Shown here one piece after another: positions 54,833 through 64,000 of a DNA stretch of 64,000 bases. The notes beneath the pieces were generated by a model that was not told where the DNA came from, made no database searches, and was given only the letters and a program-made list of their open reading frames with translations. Source of the stretch: Linum tenue (lineage: Eukaryota; Streptophyta; Magnoliopsida; Malpighiales; Linaceae). The position numbers were made by a program, and so were the translations under genes. Location of the stretch: the NCBI GenBank assembly GCA_946122785.1, contig CAMGYJ010000005.1:69452200-69516199 (forward strand), given 5' to 3'. Positions within the stretch are counted from its first letter, which is position 1. Each line of letters starts with the position of its first letter.

Positions 54833-55520
54833 GTTACAGTAACAACACAAGGGTCTTGTCATACTATCTAGTCCCTTCCGCGACTACTAAAGAATTGGGG
54901 AGTCGGCCGGAAATTCAATGTCGCTAAGAATAAGGAAAAGTCACCAACGGTGCAATTTGTGTTTATTTTATTAGTTGTTTTGGTTATTTAATAGTTTAAT
55001 TAGTATTTTTAGTCCTTGTTTAAATAGTATTCTGTTTACTACTTAGTTTGAGATTTGTTTTCCTATTCCTTTTAAGTTAGTTTTATGGTTTTGAAACCTC
55101 TATAAATAGAGGATGAAAGACCTACGGATTTTATACCCAATACCTAATATTCAAGTTATCAATTAAGGGTTTTTACTGGATTAATGACATAAATATTGTT
55201 TTTTTTTAATTTACCACCAATATGGCGGATTAAAAACAAATTACACAGATATTGTGTTTTTAGAAAAGGCTGGGGCGGCCACACCGAAGACTCAGGCGCC
55301 GCCGCTGATTTTAAAGTTCTGGGCGCTGCCGCCCGAGTCCCTAGCGCCGCCGCATCAGACTTTTTTTTTTTTAAATTTCCCTCGGGCTCGGGCCCCCCCC
55401 TCCCCTCCACCCTTATCTCTTCCCTGACCACACACTCTCCTCCTCCCTCCTTCTTCCCGACCACAAAACCTCCCACCTTATCCCTCCCCCCCAAAACCCT
55501 CCTCTTCCTTCTTCTTCTTC

Positions 55521-56036
55521 CAGCCCGAACCAGAGAACCCTACCCCGCCAACTGAGGTGCCGGCGCCTGTGAGTGGAGCGCCGCCGCCTTTGAGTGGAGC
55601 GCCGCTGCCAGTAAGTGGAGCACCGCTACCTGGGAGTGGAGCGCCAACGCCGCAGCAGGGAGCGCCGCTGCTGGAGAGTGAGCGCCGCCGCCGCAGAGAG
55701 GAGAGCCGCCGCTGCAGTCTGAAGCGCCGCCGCTGACTGGTGAAGCGCCGCCGCTGATGTCTTCCGACGAAGAAGAAGCCGGCAGAGGCAAGGGGAGAGG
55801 CCGGCGAGGTCGTGGCAGCCGTTTACGCGGTGAGACTCTCGTCGGCGGCTTGAATTTTTTTTTTAATAGTTTGTGTTTTTTTTTTAATGTTTTGTTGCTT
55901 TGTTTTTGCAGTTCCTAGGCTTATGGATCCTTATTTGATGAGATTACCGCCGGCGACAATTGATCCAAGTCCGGTCGATGCGACACTTCTTTGGGGACAT
56001 GGCCAACATCGTATTGACTCTGTTTGGACAAACGAG
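55521..56036 (+). pseudogene. gene fragment: Pro-rich/RGR leader and possible plant-mobile-domain start
   Basis: A CT-rich leader (55385-55520) precedes a Pro-rich frame with SGAPPP-type repeats of 24-27 bp (55563-55660). A probable 1-base shift near 55675 separates this from MSSDEEEAGRGKGRGRRGRG (ATG at 55757). An intron with good sites follows (GTGAGA at 55830; TTTTTGCAG ending 55911). Exon 2 (55912-56036) reads VPRLMDPYLMRLPPATIDP, then LLWGHGQHRIDSVW, and ends at a second donor GTAAGT. The QHRIDSVW region resembles the start of plant-mobile-domain proteins (MAIN-like, PP7 long-form type), from memory only. Downstream exons are replaced by Athila-type DNA at about 56166. Confidence 0.45.
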
Positions 56037-56165
56037 GTAAGTATTTGATAATTATTCATGTAAAGTTAATTAGCTAATTAGATTATTTTAGTTGGTGAAC
56101 TGTACTGTTAGAGAATAGGATTACGTATTAGATTTTTTGAAATTAGTATAATTTGATATTATCTC
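56037..56165. other. intron start of the gene fragment
   Basis: Begins GTAAGTATTTG and stays AT-rich up to the junction with Athila-type 3' sequence. No acceptor with following exon is visible. Confidence 0.4.
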
Positions 56166-57588
56166 ATGTTTATTGCATTGACCTTGGATTGATTGCTTGT
56201 GACCGAGTGCATCCTATTAAGATGATTGAGAATTGCATTAGGTTAGTGCACATGTTTAGTTCTTATATCTGTGCAAATGAATGGATGTCTTGACTTGAGT
56301 ACTCATTGATTGCAGTTGCCATACATAGAATTTTGTGTAGTTTGAATAGACGATTGGGTGATTAGGTAGCCATGTGAGTTTTGTGCCGATCATCTTCTTC
56401 TTGTGTGTTTAGATCCCTCTTACCATGGAAAGCAACATTCACCGTTGTCACTAGTGAGTATGATGGATGCATAGGATTAGTCCACGCCCAAAAGTTTATT
56501 GTCCCGAAATATCTTATCCCCTAGTTAACCCTTTTTAGTCGTGTGACTTTGGGGGTCGTTCTAATGTTAGGAGCTTTGTGCTTGTTGAGCTTAGTGGTGA
56601 TTGATAGAATGACCCCTCATACTTTCTTCATGTCAAAACGTGAGTCATTATCCTTAGTGGTGATTGATAGAATGACCCCTCATCGAGGTTTTACATAGGA
56701 GGATGTTGCACGATTCTTGCTAGGAATGAAGAAGTAGTGTTGGAGGAAGTTCTTAATAGAATGCATTGTTCGTTAAATGTTAATTTGGCAAGTGTTTAAC
56801 TCTCTAGTACCCCCCCCCCCCCCCCCGAAAAAAAGAGAAAAGAAAAAGAAATGGAAGTAGAAAAAAGGAAACGAAAAAGAGGTAATAAAACGTGGGTAAA
56901 TAAAAGTAGAGAGTTGCCACAAAAGTCTAAGTGTATGCTCTAGAAAGGGTTTATTGGCACTCAAGCCATTGGAATACCTAAGTATTTGTTAACCTCCTTA
57001 ACTATTATGATTGAGATATGGATAGCAAGAAGAGACCGACAAAGTGTGCTTGAATGTAGTTCTTGGTTGGTAATGGTTTGGGAGAAGGGAAGAGCGGTTT
57101 TTGGCCATTGCTAGTGGCCATTAATTGTAGGAAAGGTTCCTAGTCGAAACCATAGATCCATTGCTTTAAGGTTGAAGATGTAGTACCTCATGCTATGTTT
57201 GCCACCACCCAAAAGGCTTTTTACCCATGTCCAAGACAATTGCCAGTCCTTTGAACCCGTGTCTAAGACCTCCGGACAAGCTAGTGATGGCAACCACCTT
57301 GTGAACTCTAGCATTTAGAGTTTGCCGCCCTGGTGAAGAGATGATAGGGCTGAGTGTTGATGGTTGTGAACATCTTTTGCACCCAATGGTCCTGACCCCA
57401 CTGGTCCAAAGTGAGTGATTCATTCATGTTTTTCATGCTCATATCTTACCCCGGTGAGGGCCTATGTTGCCCATTCGTTTGTGCCTTGAACTTGAACTCT
57501 ATGCATGGTTAGTTGTGGTTGGTGAGTAGTTTTGTCGAGACTTGTGTTGGTTTGTGAACAGGGTGAGAAATTTTCATTTGCACGCTCT
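56166..57588 (+). repeat. isolated fragment of Athila-type 3' region
   Basis: Matches 49214-50985 of E2 throughout (TTGCATTGACCTTGGATTG; TCTTACCATGGAAAGCAAC; TCTAGCATTTAGAG), with a single copy of the 376-bp segment and a poly-C run (56810-56826). No ORF, LTR or PPT is attached. Truncated at both ends. Confidence 0.8.
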
Positions 57589-57594
57589 TGATGC

Positions 57595-59973
57595 TGTCGC
57601 AACCACCCCTCAAGATCGTGGGACCCGTCGCGAACGCTAGGAGTCGCCATTGATCTTACATGGAGTGTATCGAACAGTCGATTGGTCTGATTTAAACATT
57701 AGGTCAAAACCGGAATCTGGTCTGCGAAAATTCAGAGATGGGTTCGGGAGTACAATTACGTGTGGGTAATTGTATTCACACCCCAAACGCCCAAAAACTG
57801 GTACTACTTAAATCAATAAGTTTTAAAAGGGTTGGTGTATTATTATTTGGCTTAATTGCCTATTTAATTATATTATTTGATTAATTATGCGCTTATTATT
57901 ACAATTCGATCATACGTCTGTTGACGTAAATCTCGAATGTAAAGAAAGAGTTTTTGGTTAGTTGGACTCGAACCTATTGGTTGCCTACGTACCTGAGTAG
58001 TCGGGATCAATGTCCAGTTAGTTCGGTTAAGTTGATAGGTTTTAAAAGAGGACACCGCCTGTTCTATTGATCATGCATAAGGTTTGAGATTGTATTTGTT
58101 ATGAGGAAATGTGTTTTTATTTTGTAATTGACGAATTTGAAGGATTCCCACTTAAGAAACCATCGAGGTCTCTCGACCATGATTTTGTGACAAGAGTAGT
58201 TTAGGATAATATGCACATGTAACGAAGTAGATAATACCCTAGGAATTGATTTTGGTGTTTTTAGCACATAAGGATAATCATATTAAACCCTAACTAAGAA
58301 TGTTAATAACATTATTATCGATCTGTGATTTTATGTATTAATGTTCTGAAACAGTTAAAATTGGACGAGGTCGCCACTAACTATACGAAAGATAAGTAGT
58401 CTAGTGGCTTTAGCCTTTACGTCATTTGTTGTCTAAAGTAAAGGTCGTTGGTTCGAACTGCAGAGAAAGAGTTTTTTTATAAGGTTATGAAGGATGTGAG
58501 TGGCAACGTGTAGTATATGGGATGTATGAAGAGGGTAAAAGTGTCATTTGTGATGGCCGAGTATCTAAATTGAAAATTGGGGGTTAGAGATCAAAACCCT
58601 AACCGCCGGTCACTCCCTCCCTTCACATCCATCTCTCTCTCATTTTTCTATGAAATGGGAACGAAAGACAAAAATTCTTCTCATCTACTCCCATCTCTCC
58701 AACTGTCTCACGTCGGTTACCACACTAACCCAAAAAAAATGACCTTTCAACCTATTGTTCTTCTTGGAACGACGAGGAGAACGGGTGATCGAGATGACGA
58801 CGACAAATGGAAGACAGAGATCGACGTCGATGAAAATCACAACAACCGCGACCAAAGGTAAGATCTATTTTTTTAGGGTTGCATGTCAGGCTTGGAGGTT
58901 TGATTACGACTTTGAGTAAGTGTCTAATACGTGTTTCTTTTCTGATTTATGGTTTTTTGAGATATGATCAAAATGGGAAGAGGACGAGGTTTCCGACGGC
59001 AGCTATAAGAGGAGGAGTACCGGTACCCAGGGGAACGTCAACAACGGTGAAGAGAGGCGGCACGTGGGACCAGCGACGTTAGCTCGTGGGATCGGCGGCG
59101 ACTCCCTCGTCGGCTACAGAAGGGTAAGATTTTTTAATATGGTTTTCAATATTTTATTTGCATTCTAGCTCTTTAATATTCTGATTATTCGTTTTCTTTT
59201 TCTTTGTCATTCTGATTGATGGCAAGGGAAGGCGAGGCAAACAAGTGAAGGGAGAAATGGTCGCCGCCGGCAAATCTGTATTTCGCCGACGACGACAACA
59301 ATGACAAAAGGGTGAGTTTGTTTTTGTAAGCTTTATTTCTGGATCTGTTTGCTAACCGGGTTTGAGATGTTCAATTAAATTGAAAATGATTATGGTGGTT
59401 TACAGTTTTGTTTTGTTAGTTAGGGGAAAACTTGATTGGTTATGATGGTTTTGAACCCTCTAAACAGAAAGTTTCTTTTAAGGTTTCCAAAACATGGTTA
59501 AAACAAAGAAAATTGAAAGTGTAGAAGTTACATGTTAAATGATAAACCACTGCTATATTAAAAATTCTTATATTGTGTTTTCATGGTGTGGGTTTGAACG
59601 TTGTAGACTTTGAGATGGGTTTGAATATTGAAAAATCTGTTTATGGTAATGGTTTGTGGTAGTGATGTGTCTTATGATGGGTTTGGATCCATAAACTGGT
59701 GAGTGTTTATGGTTTTGGTAAAGTATGTTTTAAGATTAGAAGGAGCTCCCTTTCAAACCAAAGAGGCATTCTAAAATACCTCCCTAAGCTTGAGTTTTTT
59801 GTTGAATTTTTCTATTTATTGGCTTGCTTGCTACCATTTTTATATCTGTGTTCTGATAAGTTGAGATGTTAAAAGTTATACCGGATATGAAACAAACTCA
59901 GTAAAGCTTAAGCAAACATGGTAGCACAAGAAAACCCATCAAAGTTTTAGTGAAAATACATGGATGATGAAAC
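57595..59973 (+). mobile_element. TGTCGCAACC-type LTR-like fragment
   Basis: Starts TGTCGCAACCACCCCTC, a style common in long chromovirus LTRs. It has AT-rich middle parts, a leader-like CT-rich stretch (58590-58690), and several GGTAAGAT/GGTGAGTTT donor-like sites (58857, 59127, 59308) after GACGACGAC-rich blocks. No convincing coding region. The copia LTR at 59974 cuts its right end. Identification is tentative. Confidence 0.4.
58390..58475 (+). repeat. possible tRNA-derived SINE head
   Basis: TAGTCTAGTGG (58397-58407) resembles a Pol III A box and GGTTCGAACTG (58450-58460) a B box, 43 bases apart. A T7 run follows at about 58471. The body and a clear TSD are not evident, so this may be a tRNA-like remnant or chance. 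Confidence 0.3.
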
Positions 59974-60710
59974 TGTTAGAAACGGAACAACAACAAGATG
60001 AGGATACCGAATCTGGAGCTGAGTCGCGGACTAGGTCGCTTTCTTTAAGACGTTCGCGGCACTGCCCTCGATGCGCACGACAGACTATCAACCGGTCGTC
60101 TCCAGGATAAAACAGCTCCTCTGTGTACTCGCGGTTTTGTGCGAAAACCGGAGCTCTCTGAACACTCTCTCTATTGTGTTTATGCTCGTTGTGATGTGTT
60201 TAGAGGGGCTGGGGAGGCGGCTATTTATAGGAGCCGAACCCCTAGGAATATACCCTCTTGCTTGGGGAATAAGTCGGATTAATTAAGGAAGATAATTACT
60301 TCCTTAATTAAAACCGTCGGTTAGGATAAATCCTGCGGAGATTATCCTTCGAATATTCCTTTTCAATCGATTATCCCTTGGAATATTCCTCAGAGTAACC
60401 GATTAATAATTAATTATTAAATAATTAATTTCGTTCGGAATTTCTCCAAAAAATATGTATATAGTCTCAAGTGATCCATCCATCCAACCAACCGACCGAC
60501 CGGTCGGTCGGACGGACGGCGCGCGCGCGCGTGTGTGTGGTGGTCCGTTAGGTCCTCCCTCTCCCACAAAAGTGGGTCACCCCAAGGGGCATGCCCTTAG
60601 GAGAGAGGCTCCTATCTTTATACTCATTTCACCAAGTAAAACTACCAATGTGGTAGTTTTTCCACTTGAGACTCGATAGCTTTCAAAGCTATTCATACAC
60701 ATTTCCAACA
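59974..60710 (-). repeat. copia 3' LTR
   Basis: 737 bp. On the minus strand it starts TGTTGGAAATGTG at 60710 and ends GTTTCTAACA at 59974. It contains a drifting tetranucleotide repeat with a perfect 20-bp palindrome (60492-60511) and a (GC)n/(GT)n tract (60519-60540). Confidence 0.93.
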
Positions 60711-61201
60711 ATCCCCCACTTGAATAGTTTTGAAACTATCTCTGAGCATTAACAGTTCCATAAGATCGGGCATAAGCTAAGGTATCGCGAAAATTTGAAC
60801 CTTAGCGTAGTGGTTACACTTCCGATTTCATAAGGGTGACTCGTAGTCTTGAACCCTATCTCAGACAGTGTAGCACACCGGATCTTTTCATTGAGTTGTG
60901 TTCTCTTCTTAGCTCGTGCGTTTATGGCCATGCACGTTATCCTGGTTTAGTGAACGCTCTAGCAACTTTGTGCCTCTCAAAGTTCCATAGAGAGCGGCCC
61001 CACTCCCACATTCACATAGGTGAGTCTATCAGGAGTACCCCCAAAGTAAAGTACTCCACCCCACATAGGGTATAGATCTCATTAAGAGTTATTAACTCAA
61101 CCTCCATTGCTTTGGGATTCATGCTTCATTATGCATGAACTTTTCGCATACTACTCATGACTTGTTATTACCCATTGAACCCATTTCTTGGGATCTCCAG
61201 T
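60711..61201 (-). other. copia PPT and 3' untranslated region
   Basis: PPT AAGTGGGGGAT (minus strand, 60711-60721) lies directly at the LTR. The remaining 480 bp hold no gene. Confidence 0.85.
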
Positions 61202-63997
61202 CTATTGGGTCGGGTTACCATCACTTGTAGTCCGTGGTTCGGTAGGCATAAGTCCCATACCCTTGGCGGTATTCTGGACTTTCTCTCTAGGTAATCCTTT
61301 CGTCAAAGGATCGGCTAGATTCTGTTCGGATCTTATATGATCCACCCTCACTGCTCCTATCGTTAGGAGTTCTCTAACAGTACTGTGCTTACGACGAATC
61401 TGTCGTTTCTTTCCGTTATAGAACCGGTTCTCAACTTTAGCGATAGCTGCGGTACTATCACAATGTATCAATACCGGAGGGACCGGGCTTTCCCATAGGG
61501 GAATCTCTGACAACAATCCTCTCAACCAACTTGCTTCTTCACTAGCCGTTGCTAGTGCTATCATCTCTGATTCCATAGTTGATTGAGCTAGGATTGTTTG
61601 TTTCTTTGACTTCCAAGACACAGCTCCACCAGCGATGTTAAAAACATATCCGCTGGTTGCCTTGGAGTCATCTGATAGGGTATTCCAGTCCGCATCACTA
61701 TACCCTTCTAGTACAGCGGGAAACCTTTGATAGTATATACCAAGGTTTGCTGTTCTCTTGAGGTATCTCATGACCCTCTCTATAGCATTCCAATGCTCTC
61801 TACTAGGACAGCTGTTAAACCTGCCAAGCAACCCCACGACATATGCAATGTCTGGTCGAGTGTAATCCGCAGCATAACGGAGACTGCCAATGATGCTAGC
61901 ATATTCTGTTTGTCTTACACTGACTCCAGTGTTCTTGAATAGCTTTACACTAGCATCATACAGAGTACACGCAGGTTTACAGTCGAAATAGTTATACTTC
62001 TTCAAGATCTTCTCTATGTAACTAGATTGATCTAGAGAATAACCATTTGCTGTTCTAGTTATCTGGATTCCAAGCATAAACTTTGCTTCTCCCAGATCTT
62101 TCACCTCAAAGCTCTCTTTTAACATGGCTTTTGCTTCATTGACCACGTGAATATTTGTACCAAATATCAACATGTCATCTACATACAAACATATGATAGT
62201 GCAAGTGTTATTCTCTGACTTGCAGTAAATACACTTGTCACTTTCATTCACCTTAAAGCCATGTGAGAGAACGAGAGTGTCAAACTTCTCATGCCACTGT
62301 TTTGGAGCCTGTTTCAAACCATATAATGATTTGTCCAACTTACAGACTTTCGAGGCATGTTCAGGGATAACAAACCCTTCTGGTTGTTCCATATAGATTT
62401 CTTCATCTAGATCACCGTTCAAAAAAGCAGTCTTAACATCCATTTGGTGTACCACGAGATTGTTCAAGGCAGAAAGAGCAATCATGACACGAATGGATGT
62501 TATTCTAGATACTGGTGAATAGGTGTCGAAGAAATCTATATTCTCTCTCTGCCTGTAGCCCTTGACTACTAGGCGAGCTCGGAACCTTTCGATTGCACCA
62601 TCAGGTTTCCGTTTCGTTTTTAGAACCCATTTATTACCTAAGACTTTGCAGCCAGGAGGTAAGTCTGTTAGATGCCAAGTCTTATTAGCCTCTAACGATT
62701 CCATTTCATCTATAACGGCCTCATTCCAAAAGTCTGCATCTATGGAAGTTAATGCTTCCTGCAAACTTTTTGGATCCTCTAGGGTGTATACTGTAGTAAA
62801 GTCATCACCAAAATCTTTAGAGATTCTAGCTCTTTTACTTCTTCTGAGTTCATCCTCAGATCCAACACCCCCACTTGTTCCGTTATCTCTAATAGCGGGT
62901 AGTACATTACCCCCACTATTTCTCGTTTTAAATGGAAATCGTGTCTCAAAGAAATCAGCATCAATGGATTCTATTACTGTACGAGCATTCAAATCATAGA
63001 ATCTATATGCCTTACTATTGGCCGCATAGCCAACGAAGACACATTCATATGCTCGACTAGCCAACTTAACCCTCTTAGGATCAGGAATTCTTACGTAGGC
63101 CAAACAGCCCCACGTTCTTAAATAGGACAGATTAGGTGGCTTATTCTTCAAGATCTCATAGGGTGATTCTTTTCTATTTTTTTTTGGAAGACGATTTAGC
63201 ACATAGCAAACCGTCAACAAAATATCACCCCACCAAGAAGAAGCAGCTCCAGAATTGAGCATAATAGCCACAACTAATTCTGTAAAAGTCCTATTTTTCC
63301 GCTCAGCTTTACCATTCATTTCTGGTGAATATGGTGCCGTGGTTTCATGAATGATACCATGTGAGCTATAGAATTCCTTGAAGGGATTAGAGTCATACTC
63401 TGATCCTCTATCGCTCCTAAGTCTTTTTATCTTTCGATTGCACTGATTTTCAAATTCAACCACAAATACCTTGAACATGTCAAGGGCTTCACTTTTGTTT
63501 TTCATCAAATAAACAAAGCAATAATCAGAGCAATCATCTATGAAAGTGATAAAGTATCTCTTGCCAGACCTAGTTAACGTCCCATCTAGTTCACAAATAT
63601 CAGAATGAATCATATCTAAGGGTTCTGATTCTCTACTCACAGATTTATGGGGCGTTTTCGTTATTTTAGCTTGGCTACAGAAATCACATTTATCAAATTC
63701 ATTCATTGAGAGTTTAGGGATATGCCCTAGCTTGCTTAAATTCTTCACAATTCGTGTGTTCACATGACAAAGACGAGCATGCCAAACATTCAAATCACAC
63801 ACCATGTAAACTGAAGAATTCATCTTATTAATTTCGACATTCAACTTGAACATCCCATTACATGCATATCCCTTTCCCACAAAACTCCCATTCTTAATAA
63901 GGGTATACAAGTCTGCCCCAATAGATTGATTAAACCCAGCCTTATTAAGAAGATATCCCGAAACAAGATTCTTCCTTATCTCTGGAGTGTGCAACAC
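61202..63997 (-). CDS. pol: copia polyprotein: integrase, RT, RNase H (partial at 5' end)
   Basis: 931 residues without a stop; gag, protease and part of the pre-integrase region lie beyond the window. Integrase zinc finger His73, His78, Cys104, Cys107. Catalytic Asp133, Asp196, Glu232 (D,D-35-E). SYLRTWGCLAYV at 291 marks the C-terminal side of the core. RT: NKWVLKTKRKPDG (455), QMDVKTAFLNGDL (518, Asp520), SLYGLKQAPKQW (557) and YVDD (605-608). RNase H: GYSDADW (Asp768/770), STMESE (Glu809), IHCDSTAA (Asp847), NLADPLTKGL at 893. All key residues are present. It acts in virus-like particles to make and insert cDNA. The M at 63997 is not a true start. Confidence 0.96.
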   Translation of the reverse strand: MLHTPEIRKNLVSGYLLNKAGFNQSIGADLYTLIKNGSFVGKGYACNGMFKLNVEINKMNSSVYMVCDLNVWHARLCHVNTRIVKNLSKLGHIPKLSMNEFDKCDFCSQAKITKTPHKSVSRESEPLDMIHSDICELDGTLTRSGKRYFITFIDDCSDYCFVYLMKNKSEALDMFKVFVVEFENQCNRKIKRLRSDRGSEYDSNPFKEFYSSHGIIHETTAPYSPEMNGKAERKNRTFTELVVAIMLNSGAASSWWGDILLTVCYVLNRLPKKNRKESPYEILKNKPPNLSYLRTWGCLAYVRIPDPKRVKLASRAYECVFVGYAANSKAYRFYDLNARTVIESIDADFFETRFPFKTRNSGGNVLPAIRDNGTSGGVGSEDELRRSKRARISKDFGDDFTTVYTLEDPKSLQEALTSIDADFWNEAVIDEMESLEANKTWHLTDLPPGCKVLGNKWVLKTKRKPDGAIERFRARLVVKGYRQRENIDFFDTYSPVSRITSIRVMIALSALNNLVVHQMDVKTAFLNGDLDEEIYMEQPEGFVIPEHASKVCKLDKSLYGLKQAPKQWHEKFDTLVLSHGFKVNESDKCIYCKSENNTCTIICLYVDDMLIFGTNIHVVNEAKAMLKESFEVKDLGEAKFMLGIQITRTANGYSLDQSSYIEKILKKYNYFDCKPACTLYDASVKLFKNTGVSVRQTEYASIIGSLRYAADYTRPDIAYVVGLLGRFNSCPSREHWNAIERVMRYLKRTANLGIYYQRFPAVLEGYSDADWNTLSDDSKATSGYVFNIAGGAVSWKSKKQTILAQSTMESEMIALATASEEASWLRGLLSEIPLWESPVPPVLIHCDSTAAIAKVENRFYNGKKRQIRRKHSTVRELLTIGAVRVDHIRSEQNLADPLTKGLPREKVQNTAKGMGLMPTEPRTTSDGNPTQ

Positions 63998-64000
63998 ATC

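Larger units (their letters stand above)
52914..54875. mobile_element. MULE-like element, possible gene-fragment carrier
   Basis: Long imperfect terminal inverted repeats: the left end GGGTGCGGATAGTATAACAA matches the reversed right end GGGACTAGATAGTATGACAA at 16 of 20, and similarity continues inward. Target duplication is only weakly kept (TTCCCTAAT against TTCCGCGAC); the related LTR1 sequence reads TTCCGCAAC. The interior has a CT-rich leader (53010-53160), a short Ser/Pro frame (53059-53334), the AAACCACAAAC minisatellite and a hAT MITE. No transposase. Whether 53060-53500 is captured host coding sequence needs a protein search. Confidence 0.65.
33060..55168 (+). mobile_element. E6: tandem non-autonomous element with three LTRs and two interiors
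   Basis: LTR1 (33060-35213), interior 1 (35214-36908), LTR2 (36909-37102 and 40477-40933), interior 2 (40934-42045 and 52496-52586), LTR3 (52587 to about 55168, 3' end truncated). Both interiors have a Met-type PBS and a gag-like start but no protease, RT or integrase. The LTR-interior-LTR-interior-LTR layout fits unequal recombination between two copies. It is interrupted by two MULE-like elements, E7 and E2. The LTR second half is homologous to that of E4, so an E4-type element is the likely helper. Confidence 0.82.
52587..55168 (+). repeat. E6 LTR3 (interrupted, 3'-truncated)
   Basis: Starts TGATGCGATATCGAC. Interrupted by the MULE-like element 52914-54875. It keeps the TATA box (about 55101) but stops after GGTTTTTACTG, losing the last 270 bp or so (the TTATCAACTAGAG block). 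The 3' TSD of E6 is therefore lost. Confidence 0.82.
59974..64000 (-). mobile_element. Ty1/copia element, 3' part (continues beyond window)
   Basis: Minus-strand element: 3' LTR (59974-60710), PPT, 3' untranslated stretch (to 61201) and polyprotein (61202 onward). The order integrase, RT, RNase H is the copia order. The left flank is GAAAC (59969-59973), the expected TSD; its partner lies outside. The open reading frame suggests a young insertion. Confidence 0.95.

Noticed and set aside
62562..62999. 145-codon plus-strand frame
   Set aside because: Antisense shadow of the intact copia polyprotein.

Overview
This window is nuclear DNA of a flowering plant. It consists almost entirely of nested, mostly decayed LTR retrotransposons. 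The evidence is plant-type Ty3/gypsy gag, protease, RT, RNase H and integrase motifs, plant-type primer-binding sites (tRNA-Asp type TGGTGCCGTTGCCGGGGA and initiator-Met type TGGTATCAGAGCC), a Ty1/copia polyprotein, and several small TIR elements. I see no intact ordinary host gene. The only gene-like item outside recognised transposons is a two-exon fragment (about 55.5-56.04 kb), possibly the start of a plant-mobile-domain protein. I cannot name the species.

Block A (1-30.2 kb) is a stack of insertions, most dated relative to each other by target-site duplications (TSDs). The oldest layer (here H1) is a minus-strand Athila-like pol remnant, split into 2790-3548 and 29395-30235. It was split by E1, a minus-strand Athila-like element (3549-29389, TSD GTAGC). 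E1's 3' LTR was in turn split by E4, a plus-strand gypsy element with a Met-type PBS (4497-19963, TSD TTCAA). E4 lost most of its pol and now holds a TGTAACACCCC-type LTR fragment (7313 to about 10285), a solo LTR inside that fragment (7497-8242, TSD TTAGT), and E3, an Athila-like interior (about 10286-18397). E3 keeps gag, PR, RT, RNase H and IN plus the downstream ATHILA-type ORF.

Block B (30.2-55.2 kb) starts with about 2.8 kb of AT-rich DNA carrying a small MULE-like MITE. It continues with E6, a non-autonomous element arranged LTR-interior-LTR-interior-LTR. E6 is interrupted by a MULE-like element with coding-phase 147-bp repeats, by E7 (a compact LTR element with an unrecognised 419-codon reading frame), by E2 (Athila-like, 42046-52495), and by a second MULE-like element that contains a hAT-type MITE.

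Block C (55.2-64 kb) holds the gene-like fragment, a loose piece of Athila-type 3' region, another LTR-like stretch (57595-59973) and a minus-strand Ty1/copia element. The copia polyprotein is uninterrupted for 931 codons up to the window edge, so it is probably the youngest element here.

The elements may depend on one another. E3 and H1 carry (broken) pol of the Athila type. E1 and E2 carry gag, protease and the ATHILA ORF but no RT, RNase H or integrase, so they would need an E3-like helper. E6 and E7 share the Met-type PBS and the 3' tail motif of E4, so they look like dependants of an E4-like helper.
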